Below, piece after piece: positions 27,579-35,657 of a stretch of 64,000 bases of DNA (position 1 is the stretch's first letter; every line of letters starts with the position of its first letter). Under the pieces are notes generated by a model. The model made no database searches. It saw nothing but the letters and a program-made list of their open reading frames with translations, and was not told the origin of the DNA. This stretch comes from WRMR01 sp031548645 (GTDB taxonomy: Bacteria > Planctomycetota > Planctomycetia > Pirellulales > Thermoguttaceae): contig JAVBQX010000014.1 of assembly GCA_031548645.1 (NCBI GenBank), forward strand, positions 42,295-106,294. The letters are read 5' to 3'. The position numbers were made by a program, and so were the translations under genes.

Positions 27579-27977
27579 ATGAGTGACAAGTTTTCCAAAA
27601 AAAGTTGCGGCATTTTGCAGCAATTATACGATGTCATCGAACAACGACGGCAAGAACTGCCGCCTGATTCTTACACGACGACCCTTTTCAAGGCAGGTAT
27701 GTCCGCGATCACAAGGAAGTTGCGCGAAGAATCGCGGGAGCTGGTCGAAGCCGCGGAAACGCTTATGTCAAGCGAATGTCAGATTTACTCCAATCCTGAA
27801 GAAAAACGCAACACAAAAAATCAAGTCACGCACGAAGCTGCTGACCTGATGTACCATTTTCTTGTGCTGTTGGCTGCCTGTGAATTGACACCGAGCGATA
27901 TTGAGCAGGAACTGGCTCGGCGATTTGGAGTATCGGGGCTGGAAGAAAAAGCTGTAAGAAAAAAACGCAGCGATTGA
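27579..27977 (+). CDS. hisE: Phosphoribosyl-ATP pyrophosphohydrolase
   Basis: Second step of histidine synthesis: hydrolyses phosphoribosyl-ATP to phosphoribosyl-AMP and pyrophosphate in the cytosol. The 132 residues carry the PRA-PH all-alpha fold: DSYTTTLFKAG, KLREESRELVEAAE with the metal-binding glutamates, and EAADLMYHFLVLLAA. It is about 20-25 residues longer than typical HisE because of an insert between the two helices (SECQIYSNPEEKRNTKNQ) plus a basic tail. It stands alone, not fused to hisI and not in a his operon. There is no SD. Confidence 0.92.
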   Translation: MSDKFSKKSCGILQQLYDVIEQRRQELPPDSYTTTLFKAGMSAITRKLREESRELVEAAETLMSSECQIYSNPEEKRNTKNQVTHEAADLMYHFLVLLAACELTPSDIEQELARRFGVSGLEEKAVRKKRSD

Positions 27978-27992
27978 TGATTTACACGTATA

Positions 27993-29033
27993 TTACGTAT
28001 TATTCCTATAACTCCGCCGAAGTTGACCGCACGCCGCATCGATGGGATCGCCTTTTTTGTAGCGAATTTTAACATCAACGCCGCCCTGTTCGAGCAATTC
28101 GACAAAATGGCGGACCGAGGCCGATGACGGGGTACGATACGGCAATTCTTCAACTGGATTGAAGGGAATCAGATTGACGATTGCCGTGCGATTTTTCAAA
28201 AGTTGAACCAACTCACGGGCATGTCCGGGGCGGTCGTTGACCTGATCGATCAAAACGTACTCAAACGTCACGCGGCGCCCGGTGACACGAAAAAAGCGAT
28301 CCGAGGTGGCCATGATTTTCGCGATCCCCGTGTGCCGGTTCTGCGGCACGATCTCGTTGCGGAGCGTATCGTTTGGCGCATGCAGCGATATGGCAAGGCG
28401 ATAGGTGACGTCGTCTGCGGCGAGCTTTTCGATGCCGGCCGGAAGGCCGACCGTCGAAATGGTGACCCGCCGCTTGCTCAAGTCAAGTCCGTCACCCGCC
28501 GTCACCTCATCGAGCGCGGGCAGTAAGGCCGGTAAATTCAACAGCGGCTCGCCCGTCCCCATCACGACAAGATGCGTCAATCGCTCGGTTTGCGGCAACA
28601 ACTGATTGAGCCGCAATATCTGTTCAAGAATCTCCCCACGGGTTAGGTTTCGCACGAAGCCGTCGAGCCCACTGGCACAAAACAGGCACCCCATCGCACA
28701 ACCGACCTGGCTCGAAATACAGGCCGTGCGGTGATTTCGGTCATCCCGCAACAGCACGCACTCGACACGGTGCCCGTCCGGCCATTCGATGAGCAATTTT
28801 TCCGTTCGGTCGCCGGATTTTTTGTGTGCGATAATCTTGCCGCAATAAATATCAAACTGTTCCGCCAGAATCGCTCGCAAATCAAGCGACAGATTCGTCA
28901 TGGCGGCAAAATCCGTCGTTTTTCGTGCGTAAACCCATTGGCGGATCTGTTCGGCTCGAAACGCAGGCAGCCTCAATGACTTGAGTTCCTCTCTCAGTAC
29001 CGATTTGTCCAATTCCAACAGGGAGCGTTTCAT
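27993..29033 (-). CDS. rlmN: 23S rRNA (adenine(2503)-C(2))-methyltransferase RlmN
   Basis: Radical-SAM enzyme that methylates C2 of A2503 in 23S rRNA, and A37 of some tRNAs. The 346 residues contain the SAM [4Fe-4S] motif in VGCAMGCLFCASG (~107-119), the MGTGEPLLN motif (~163-171), and catalytic cysteines including the C-terminal one near AACGQL. The ATG at 29033 gives normal length. A TTG at 29072 is in frame and would add 13 residues. It is convergent with hisE, 15 bases apart. Confidence 0.96.
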   Translation of the reverse strand: MKRSLLELDKSVLREELKSLRLPAFRAEQIRQWVYARKTTDFAAMTNLSLDLRAILAEQFDIYCGKIIAHKKSGDRTEKLLIEWPDGHRVECVLLRDDRNHRTACISSQVGCAMGCLFCASGLDGFVRNLTRGEILEQILRLNQLLPQTERLTHLVVMGTGEPLLNLPALLPALDEVTAGDGLDLSKRRVTISTVGLPAGIEKLAADDVTYRLAISLHAPNDTLRNEIVPQNRHTGIAKIMATSDRFFRVTGRRVTFEYVLIDQVNDRPGHARELVQLLKNRTAIVNLIPFNPVEELPYRTPSSASVRHFVELLEQGGVDVKIRYKKGDPIDAACGQLRRSYRNNT

Positions 29034-29113
29034 GACGCCATTGTCTTTCCGTTGTGACTTCTTGATTGCCAAAGGGATAGGTCACTGAAAACGGCATCAT
29101 TAAATATTATTCA

Positions 29114-29539
29114 TTAACGTTTTTTGGCAGAAGCCGGACGGTCGACCTTGATATCATAGGTTTTAGTCGATTTATCGATTTTGATCGAGAGCCCCGACGT
29201 TCCTTTCGAGGTATATTTTTTTGCAATCAGTAATTCCGGCTGCCCATACGAAGCGGTCGATTGCGAAGAGATTTTTTCCGCTCCCTGAATATACACCTTG
29301 TAATCTCCTGGAGGAATGCCGTCTTTTTCATTGATCGAACTCACCTGATAGGTTCCATCTTCAGCAATACTACCACGAGCTTCGTAAGAATCGGTTGCGA
29401 AATAAACCGTTCCAACATTCAATGGGGTATTATCGTCAGAAAATGTCACTTTCCCCGAAAGACCGACTTTGTCATTATTACAGCCAAAGGTCAAGAGAAT
29501 GAATCCCAATAAACATGGGAAAATAATATTGTTTTTCAA
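29114..29539 (-). CDS. Small planctomycete-type lipoprotein with carboxypeptidase-regulatory-like fold
   Basis: A 141-residue lipoprotein (lipobox LLTFGC, ~15-20) with a beta-rich body: LSGKVTFSDDNTPLNVGTV, then GSIAEDGTYQVSS and GIPPGDYKVYI, a transthyretin- or carboxypeptidase-regulatory-like pattern. Such short lipoproteins commonly accompany DUF1559 genes in planctomycetes, and here the DUF1559 gene lies upstream on the same strand (30052-31203). The start codon is TTG at 29539, with AAAGGA 7 bases ahead. Function unknown; perhaps an envelope-bound partner of the pseudopilin-like protein. Confidence 0.82.
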   Translation of the reverse strand: MKNNIIFPCLLGFILLTFGCNNDKVGLSGKVTFSDDNTPLNVGTVYFATDSYEARGSIAEDGTYQVSSINEKDGIPPGDYKVYIQGAEKISSQSTASYGQPELLIAKKYTSKGTSGLSIKIDKSTKTYDIKVDRPASAKKR

Positions 29540-29556
29540 AGCTATTTCCTTTCATT

Positions 29557-29777
29557 AGGCTTTCGCCAATAAGTTCCATACCCAATCCGAGCCCGAAGCG
29601 TCAGCGACGGGTTAAAGTTTTCTTTTCCAGTTCGTTTCCATTTGGCGAATCATTTCCCATTAATTAATGGAAACCGAAATTGTTTTGGGGCGGTAATACC
29701 CGTCGCTGACGCTCCGGGCTGCCAAGGGAAACAATCTGCTTATTGCGCTGTCGTACTAAGGCTTTCGCCAATAAGTT
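29557..29777. repeat. 19-bp direct repeats enclosing an inverted pair of GAGCGTCAGCGACGGGT repeats
   Basis: AGGCTTTCGCCAATAAGTT occurs at 29557-29575 and again at 29759-29777. Between them, the REP-like unit at 29589-29613 (GAGCCCGAAGCGTCAGCGAC core) is answered by its reverse complement at 29698-29723. The direct repeats look like a target duplication or a recombination scar. Confidence 0.6.
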
Positions 29778-29783
29778 TTCCGC

Positions 29784-29962
29784 AAGAACAGCAGCCGGGA
29801 GCGCAGCGGACGGAGTGACCGGTGTGGGGCGTTTCCGTTTGTGTAAGCGTATTTCGCGTTTTCGGTTTGCCGTTCGAAATCTTTCGGGAATCGACGTGCT
29901 TTCCGTCTGGCGGCTCCTCGCTCCGGTCACTCCGCTGCGCTGCGTTCCCGACTGCTGTTCTT
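29784..29962. mobile_element. MITE-like element, copy 1 (179 bp, terminal inverted repeats)
   Basis: The ends AAGAACAGCAGCCGGGA and its near-complement (TCCCGACTGCTGTTCTT-like) form ~38-bp imperfect terminal inverted repeats with the shared inner edge GGAGTGACCGG. The interior aligns with the reverse complement of 33026-33213, including GTGTGGGGCGTTTCCGTT. There is no coding capacity, so it would be non-autonomous. Confidence 0.65.
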
Positions 29963-30051
29963 GATCATCATTTTTCGGCAAAAGCCATACAGGGTATTTT
30001 TTCCGAATATCAATTCGATAGCTTTGTTGCAGTTGAGTACCAGACCGCAAA

Positions 30052-31203
30052 TTACGGGATTGCAACCGAGGCACCATCATTGACCGTGCCAAGTCGCCCC
30101 ATGATGATGGCCGGTGTTGTGGCACTGATCGCTTGAACGGAACCATCCCCCATCGCAAAATTAGTCACGCCCGTGTGGTAACTTCCAAAACGGGCATCAA
30201 GATAGCTTCTGTTGCCTTCGTTTGGAAGCGCGAGTCCAAAGGTACCGGCCCCATTGACTTGATCGAACGCCGTCAAGCCATCCGTTCCGTTACTGTTCAT
30301 GACAACACGCGCCATGGCCGGTGCGGCCGGGTCACCGCCGACAAGATAACTGCAGTCGGACCGTTTGCCGTGATCGTTCTCGCATTGTCCGAGCGTACCG
30401 AGCTGGATATGTTTTTCGCCGACGGCAATCTGGTTACTTGTCCCGTCCGCCATCCATGAAAAAGAATCGCGGGGCGCCCAACTTTTATAGGAATTGACGT
30501 TGTTCAAATCTCCGGAGATACGGGCGAGCCGGAACGGCGAGTGGGAACCGGAAATGGCCCCGGCCCTGTGTTGAAGATAAAAATGCTGCACGGCATCCGG
30601 ATCCGATCCCATTGAAGTATTCGAGTAAAAACTGAGGACGATCGCATAGTCGCCCTGCGGTCCGGGATTGGCAATCTCCCAGCCAGGTCCCGGCGTCGCC
30701 AATGGCGGGAGGAAAGTTCCGGAGGAGCGTCGCGTGGGGCAGTTCATGCTGTTGACCGACGCGAATGATTTGCGAATCGCTTCTTTTTCGGCATCGGTTG
30801 GTGTCCCCGAAGTGCCCGGCATGCCCGTCATATCTTTCCACCAGACGGAATTGTAGTACTGGTGCATTCCGTAACCGGTGATGATTTCATAAAGAGCGGT
30901 TTGCTCCAAGTACGGAAAGAGAAACATGAAGAAACCGGGACGCGCATGACTTTCACCGTTGCTTCCACCAACGGTTGCCGGAGGCAGTCCTTTCATGGCA
31001 TCATGAAAATTGTGCGATGCGAGTCCAATTTGCTTGAGATGATTGGTGCACTGCATTCGTCTGGCCGCTTCGCGGGCCGCCTGAACGGCGGGTAAAAGTA
31101 ATGCAATCAGAATACCGATGATTGCGATGACGACTAGAAGTTCAACAAGGGTAAAGGCTTTGAAACGCCTCTCAATATTTTTGAAATTTTTTGTAAATTT
31201 CAT
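30052..31203 (-). CDS. DUF1559 domain protein with prepilin-type N-terminal cleavage/methylation motif
   Basis: Pseudopilin-like protein of a family greatly expanded in planctomycetes. The 383 residues open with the type IV prepilin signal (FTLVELLVVIAIIGILIALL, ~17-36), followed by the family-typical PAVQAAREAARRMQCTNHL. The SBP-like DUF1559 body runs to the end, with the H-X9-DG motif (HTGVTNFAMGDGSV, ~353-366). Processing by a prepilin peptidase and assembly into an envelope structure is expected, but no function is proven for the family. AAGGA lies 5 bases ahead of the ATG at 31203. The small lipoprotein gene downstream is its usual companion, here separated by ~510 bases of repeats. Confidence 0.94.
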   Translation of the reverse strand: MKFTKNFKNIERRFKAFTLVELLVVIAIIGILIALLLPAVQAAREAARRMQCTNHLKQIGLASHNFHDAMKGLPPATVGGSNGESHARPGFFMFLFPYLEQTALYEIITGYGMHQYYNSVWWKDMTGMPGTSGTPTDAEKEAIRKSFASVNSMNCPTRRSSGTFLPPLATPGPGWEIANPGPQGDYAIVLSFYSNTSMGSDPDAVQHFYLQHRAGAISGSHSPFRLARISGDLNNVNSYKSWAPRDSFSWMADGTSNQIAVGEKHIQLGTLGQCENDHGKRSDCSYLVGGDPAAPAMARVVMNSNGTDGLTAFDQVNGAGTFGLALPNEGNRSYLDARFGSYHTGVTNFAMGDGSVQAISATTPAIIMGRLGTVNDGASVAIP

Positions 31204-31378
31204 AAGTCCTTCTCTCTTTCAAATGAAATGGTGAATAAAGGGCGAGACTTTGCAAGATTTATAATCATAACTTACATGATAATTTAAGTAATGATTATAC
31301 GTAAATAAAAAAAACTGTTAGTTCTCGCCAAAGTCAATTTTGTGTATTCATAGCCGCCGGAGCTTTTTCGGCAATTGC

Positions 31379-31404
31379 GGCGGTCACGGCGTGACTGCCC
31401 TACC
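31379..31404. repeat. Palindromic repeat, GGCGGTCAC / GTGACTGCC family
   Basis: Copy of the palindrome at 13344-13369 with one base changed, including the trailing CTACC. It sits in the 31204-31659 gap, which otherwise shows only AT-rich promoter-like sequence. Confidence 0.6.
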
Positions 31405-31659
31405 AGAGTCACATAATTTGAGCCTTGGCGGGTTGCTACAATGCTGCAAAAAAACATGGCACTGTGAAATTATATCGGTCTTCATCCTCAATGTCAACAA
31501 TAAATCCAGAAGCGATCACATAACCGCCGCCAAGCTTGTACCGCGGAAGCGATGCAGTGAACTCCCCCGATCACTTTTTCAGCCACTTGCCATTGCATTT
31601 TGGCATCGAACTTGTTACAGTCCGCAGGGCATTTTGTCGGCGCACAACAATTCATACAC

Positions 31660-33012
31660 GTGACTGAAAACCGACGTTTCAACAGGATTTTGCGATGGAC
31701 CGTGATGCTTGCCGTCATGACAGGCATGACGGCACGTTCGCTTTTTGCGCAGGAACTCGGCTATTCCGGCGTCAGTCCGGTCAACAACAGTTTCGGCGGC
31801 GTGGCCGTGGCCGCCCCCATCGACGGAACGGCGGCGATGTACTGGAACCCTGCCACGATCAGTTCACTCAACAAGGGCGAATTCCAATTCGGTTTCGGCC
31901 GCACCAACCCGCCCTGGTACGGTGACGAAAGTCTGGGAAACACCATTCTCGTCCCTGTCCTTGGGGTGCTCTGGCTTGTTTCCGAAAGTCAAAAAGCGGA
32001 CGACTATTGGGAGAAATACAGTAATGGCGATCATCGCTCATCAGGCGACAACGACGGCGCAGGTCATTCGCCCGATGATGAGCCGCAAGTGCCGGGCATC
32101 CCGAAGGTCCGCAGTTTCAACATCAGCATCGTCGGAACGCCGAGCCGGTATTCGCACTGGAATTGCGGCTTTTCGATGACCGAAACGGGCCAGAGAAAAC
32201 AGCGTTTCGTCCTTGATGCCTTGACCGGTGAAATCGAAGGCGTGCAGATTTACCGCGTCAAAAACATCGAACTCACGCCGGCGGTCTCGTGGTGGAACAA
32301 ACGCAAGCTGTCGTTCGGGATCGCCCCGATTTTTTCGATCGACGAACACCCCAACGCATCGCTGCCCGCAAGCCGGGATTATGTGTTTCTCGGCGACGAC
32401 CGCGGCCATGTCGGGCTCGGTTTGCAGCTTGGCGTTTACTACCAGGCGGAAAACGATTTCAACTTCGGTTTCAGCGTCAAAAGCCCGATTTGGATTCCCG
32501 GTCAAACCTATCGCTGGGAGCGGCTTTCCACCGGGGAGCTCCGCGTGCGGGACAGCCATTTTTCGCAGGATTCGCCGCTCAGGTTCGCGTTCGGCATTTC
32601 CTACAGCGGCATCAACAACGGCCTGTTCGCCGTCGACGTCCGTCATTACGATTTTCAGCACGTCGGTTCGCTGTACGACTTTTCGTCGAACGGCGGAAAA
32701 CGGACGGTCACATCCCTGGGCGCCGGGGCCGAATATCGAATTTCCGAAGGCATCGCCCTGCGCATGGGCTACCAGTACGCCGACGGAAACTGCAACGCTT
32801 TCGAGGACCTGGTTTTCAACACGACGCTCCCGATCCAGCGTGGGCATTCGGTTCATTTCGGCATAACGTTGGGCGATCCCGATAGCTGGGACATCACGTT
32901 CTCGGGCTCCCACGCCTTCGGCGGACAGCAAATACTGCTCGCCGACGGAAGGTTTCTCGACGCCAATCCCAACAGCAGCACCTTCTGGTGGGGGCTGCGC
33001 ATCCATTTTTGA
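31660..33012 (+). CDS. FadL/OmpP1-like outer-membrane barrel protein
   Basis: Putative outer-membrane transporter for hydrophobic compounds. The mature N-terminus has the FadL-like pattern of a small-residue hatch followed by NPAT (VNNSFGGVAVAAPIDGTAAM, then YWNPATIS). The rest is alternating amphipathic strands, ending with an aromatic residue (WWGLRIHF), which barrel assembly recognises. GTG at 31660 is chosen because it places a standard signal peptide (ending RSLFAQ) at the start; the ATG at 31600 would put ~20 extra residues before it. A ~45-residue Asp/Ser-rich segment (~120-150) is a probable loop. Substrate unknown. Confidence 0.8.
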   Translation: MTENRRFNRILRWTVMLAVMTGMTARSLFAQELGYSGVSPVNNSFGGVAVAAPIDGTAAMYWNPATISSLNKGEFQFGFGRTNPPWYGDESLGNTILVPVLGVLWLVSESQKADDYWEKYSNGDHRSSGDNDGAGHSPDDEPQVPGIPKVRSFNISIVGTPSRYSHWNCGFSMTETGQRKQRFVLDALTGEIEGVQIYRVKNIELTPAVSWWNKRKLSFGIAPIFSIDEHPNASLPASRDYVFLGDDRGHVGLGLQLGVYYQAENDFNFGFSVKSPIWIPGQTYRWERLSTGELRVRDSHFSQDSPLRFAFGISYSGINNGLFAVDVRHYDFQHVGSLYDFSSNGGKRTVTSLGAGAEYRISEGIALRMGYQYADGNCNAFEDLVFNTTLPIQRGHSVHFGITLGDPDSWDITFSGSHAFGGQQILLADGRFLDANPNSSTFWWGLRIHF

Positions 33013-33025
33013 AGCCAAGATCGTC

Positions 33026-33213
33026 GCAATGGCAGCCGGGAACGCAGCGCAGCGGAGTGACCGGATCAAGGAGCCGCAAGGCAGAAAGCACGCTGATTTC
33101 CAAAAGACTTTAAACGACAAACCGAGAATGCGAAATACGCTCCCCCAACGGAAACGCCCCACACCGGTCACTCCGTTCGCTGCGCTCTCTGCGTTCCCGG
33201 CTGCCATTCTTGC
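33026..33213. mobile_element. MITE-like element, copy 2 (188 bp), inverted relative to copy 1
   Basis: It begins 14 bases after the FadL-like stop codon. The ends GGCAGCCGGGAACGCAG and CTGCGTTCCCGGCTGCC are perfectly complementary, and the inner edges GGAGTGACCGG/CCGGTCACTCC match copy 1. The interior aligns with the reverse complement of 29784-29962. Confidence 0.65.
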
Positions 33214-33253
33214 ACGTTGAAGGGAACACGCAAAATTTTAGTTCGGCCGGGTG

Positions 33254-33712
33254 CTATTGTCCCCGACGCTGTTTTTCCTGTTGCGCGGCGAGATAGATCA
33301 TCCGTAACTCGTGCAGCACGTTTTCGAGCGTCTTCGTTTCCTCGTCGTCGCGATTGCCGGAGGTTTTTTCGTAAAGCATTTCGACCGTGTCGATCAGGTG
33401 CGCGGCCTGGTTCAGCAGCATGACGCTTTTTCCCGTGGCCGGGTTCGGAAAAACGCCCATTGAGACCATCGCCTGCGCCGCCAGTCCCGAGGCCAGCGTC
33501 ACGAGCGTCGGCGCCGGAAGCGGCACGTCGTGTTGCTGCAATTCCTCTTCCGCACGGCGGTCGGCCTCTTCCTGCCGCGCTTTCCGTTCGGCGTCAAGCA
33601 CGTCTTTGGTCAGTTTTTCATCCGGCGCGTCATCATCCGACCGCCCCTTGGCCCGGGCCTCCCAATCGTCGCCGGCCCAGTTTTCCTCAATGATTTTTTC
33701 ATCTTCCGACAT
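33254..33712 (-). CDS. DUF1844 domain protein
   Basis: A 152-residue cytosolic protein. The N-terminal ~65 residues are charged and low complexity (DAERKARQEEADRRAEEEL). The C-terminal ~80 residues match DUF1844: LVTLASGLAAQAMVSMGVFP, NPATGKSVMLLNQAAHLIDT, YEKTSGNRDDEETKTLENVL and LRMIYL. Function unknown; in other phyla DUF1844 genes often lie near translation or pilus genes. The ATG at 33712 fits the family; the frame running to 33784 only reads through repeat DNA. Confidence 0.88.
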   Translation of the reverse strand: MSEDEKIIEENWAGDDWEARAKGRSDDDAPDEKLTKDVLDAERKARQEEADRRAEEELQQHDVPLPAPTLVTLASGLAAQAMVSMGVFPNPATGKSVMLLNQAAHLIDTVEMLYEKTSGNRDDEETKTLENVLHELRMIYLAAQQEKQRRGQ

Positions 33713-33737
33713 GTTTTTACCTTTATTATTTGTTTTT

Positions 33738-33787
33738 TTCACGCGGAGACGCAAAGCAGACAAAGAACGCAAAGAACAACACAAATT
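33738..33787. repeat. GAGACGCAAAGCAGAC repeat, copy A
   Basis: Aligns with the reverse complement of 35344-35390 over ~45 bases (CGCGGAGACGCAAAGCAGAC shared). The pair brackets the alanine dehydrogenase gene. It shares the GAGACGCAAAG core with 1719-1749. Confidence 0.6.
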
Positions 33788-33789
33788 AA

Positions 33790-33895
33790 CAATTTACCAC
33801 AAGGGACACGAAGCATGTCACAAAGGACGCAATGGATTTCACTCCCGCTTTGTGTTCTTCGTGATAATCCTTGTGTACCTTGTGGTTAAAATTGA
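33790..33895. repeat. Inverted-repeat element with ACCACAAGG ends
   Basis: A 106-base element. CAATTTACCACAAGG at the left is answered by CCTTGTGGTTAAAATTG at the right, with further matching inside (CACGAAG / CTTCGTG). No coding capacity. Confidence 0.55.
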
Positions 33896-33991
33896 TAACT
33901 CTGCGAACTTGGTTTTCTTTGCGTCTTTGCGTGAAATATTTTGCCCATTTTCTGTAGCAACTATAGCTTTATGAATTATTTTAAACTGCAA

Positions 33992-35101
33992 TCATTTCTC
34001 CGCATAACGTGCGTCAAAAGGCAAATCGAAGGTTTCGGCGACGGCGGGATGTACGACGGCGCCGCGGTCGATGTTCATCGCGCTGGCGATTTCCGGGGAA
34101 TTTTGCGTCGCCCGTTCAATGCCCTCGTCGGCGAGTTTCATCGCCCAGGGGAAGGTCGCGTTGCAGAGCCCGAAGGTCGCGGTTCGCGGCACGGCGCCGG
34201 GCATGTTGCCCACGCAATAGTGAATCACGCCCTCTTCGACGAAAACCGGTTGCGAGTGCGTCGTCGGCCGACTGGTTTCGATGCAGCCGCCCTGGTCGAT
34301 GGCCACGTCGACGATGACGCTGCCCGGCGGCATCTGTTTCAGGTCGTCGCGGCGGACGAGCCAAGGCGTTTTCGCGCCGGGACGCAGCACGGCCCCGATG
34401 ACCAGGTCGACGTGCTGAAGTTTTTCGAGAATCGTCTGCCGCGTGCTGTAAACGGTCACGACGTTCGGCGGCATGACCTCGCCCAGATATCGGAGGCGGT
34501 CGAGATTGTTGTCGACGATGATCACGTGGGCCCCGAGTCCGGCGGCCATTTTCGCGGCGTTCGTCCCGACGACCCCGCCGCCGAGCACCATGACATGCGC
34601 CGGCGGAACGCCCGGGATGCCGCTGAGCAGGATGCCGCGACCGCCCTGCGGTTTTTCGAGAAAACGCGCGCCCTGCTGGATGCTCATGCGACCGGCGATT
34701 TCGCTCATCGGCGTCAGCAGCGGCAGGGAGCCCCGCTTGTCGACCAGCGTTTCATAGGCGACGGCGATCGCGCCGCTGTCCCGCACACCGAGCGTCAATT
34801 CCCTGTCGGCGGCGAAATGGAAATAGGTGAACATGATCTGGCCTTCGCGCATGAGCCGGATTTCATGCGGCTGCGGCTCCTTGACCTTCATGATCATTTC
34901 CGTCTTGGCAAAAATTTCCTCCGGCGTGTCGAGCAGGACGGCCCCCGCCTCGACGTAGGACTCGTCGGACAAACCGGCGCCGAGCCCGGCCCCCTTTTGC
35001 ACGAAAACCCGGTGCCCGTGCCGCACGAGGGCCTCCGCACCGAACGGGAGCAGGGCAACGCGGTATTCATGTTCCTTGATTTCCTTCGGGACGCCGATGA
35101 T
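33992..35101 (-). CDS. ald: Alanine dehydrogenase lacking an ordinary start codon
   Basis: NAD-dependent enzyme interconverting L-alanine and pyruvate plus ammonia. Upstream of the first ATG (35026) the same frame encodes the conserved N-terminus KIIGVPKEIKEHEYRVALLP, including the substrate Arg in RVAL, so that ATG is not the start. MKVKEP, YFHFAAD (active-site His), the NAD fold VLGGGVVGTNAAKMAAGLGA and YCVGNMPGAVPRT are intact. Between the in-frame TGA at 35150-35152 and the conserved block there is no ATG, GTG or TTG. Starting at the ATC at 35101 would give 369 residues, the normal length. Either a rare ATC start is used, a frameshift is present, or the 5' end was damaged by the repeat at 35162-35185. 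Confidence 0.9.
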   Translation of the reverse strand: MIGVPKEIKEHEYRVALLPFGAEALVRHGHRVFVQKGAGLGAGLSDESYVEAGAVLLDTPEEIFAKTEMIMKVKEPQPHEIRLMREGQIMFTYFHFAADRELTLGVRDSGAIAVAYETLVDKRGSLPLLTPMSEIAGRMSIQQGARFLEKPQGGRGILLSGIPGVPPAHVMVLGGGVVGTNAAKMAAGLGAHVIIVDNNLDRLRYLGEVMPPNVVTVYSTRQTILEKLQHVDLVIGAVLRPGAKTPWLVRRDDLKQMPPGSVIVDVAIDQGGCIETSRPTTHSQPVFVEEGVIHYCVGNMPGAVPRTATFGLCNATFPWAMKLADEGIERATQNSPEIASAMNIDRGAVVHPAVAETFDLPFDARYAEK

Positions 35102-35161
35102 CTTGGGGACTTTTCTTTCTGTGAGATTGGTGCGAACGATAAAAGGAGTTCACGCAAATGG

Positions 35162-35307
35162 CAGCCCGGAGCGTAAGCGACGGGTGGAACGTCCATTTTC
35201 TGTTACATTTCAATTCTGTAAATGATTTCCCAAAAAATAACTGTCAAAAAAATGGCGCACGAAAATGGCTATGTCATGCGAAAACCCGTCGCTTACGCTC
35301 CGGGCTG
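35162..35307. repeat. Inverted pair of GAGCGTAAGCGACGGGT repeats upstream of ald
   Basis: The 24-base unit at 35162-35185 is exactly reverse-complemented at 35284-35307, enclosing 98 bases of AT-richer DNA. The same 24 bases occur in dnaG at 63261-63284, and variants lie at 29589, 29698 and 53564. Confidence 0.75.
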
Positions 35308-35343
35308 CCATTGTTCGGCAGAAACTCATTGTGTTGTCGTATT

Positions 35344-35390
35344 AATTTTGTGTTGTTCTCTGTCTGCTTTGCGTCTCCGCGCGAAATATC
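35344..35390. repeat. GAGACGCAAAGCAGAC repeat, copy B (inverted)
   Basis: Reverse complement of 33738-33787. The rest of the 35391-35657 gap is AT-rich leader for the gene at 35658, with nothing further recognised. Confidence 0.6.
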
Positions 35391-35657
35391 TGATGCGGTT
35401 GTGTGCGGGTTGAAAAAACATTGGAAATTGCGACTCATTTCATTCTATCAATGCGACTGGAAACCGCAAGGAAACAGGACGGTTTTTTTGTTTTTTGTGA
35501 CGTCGCGCATTGATTTTAACCCGAAATTTTGGTACGATGGGAACACGATGCGTCATTATAGTGATCAATAAACAACATATTTTGCGCGATATTCATCATC
35601 GTCGTGATTTCGTGACCGGAAACCAAAATGACACAGTGACAAAAAGGAGCAAAACTC

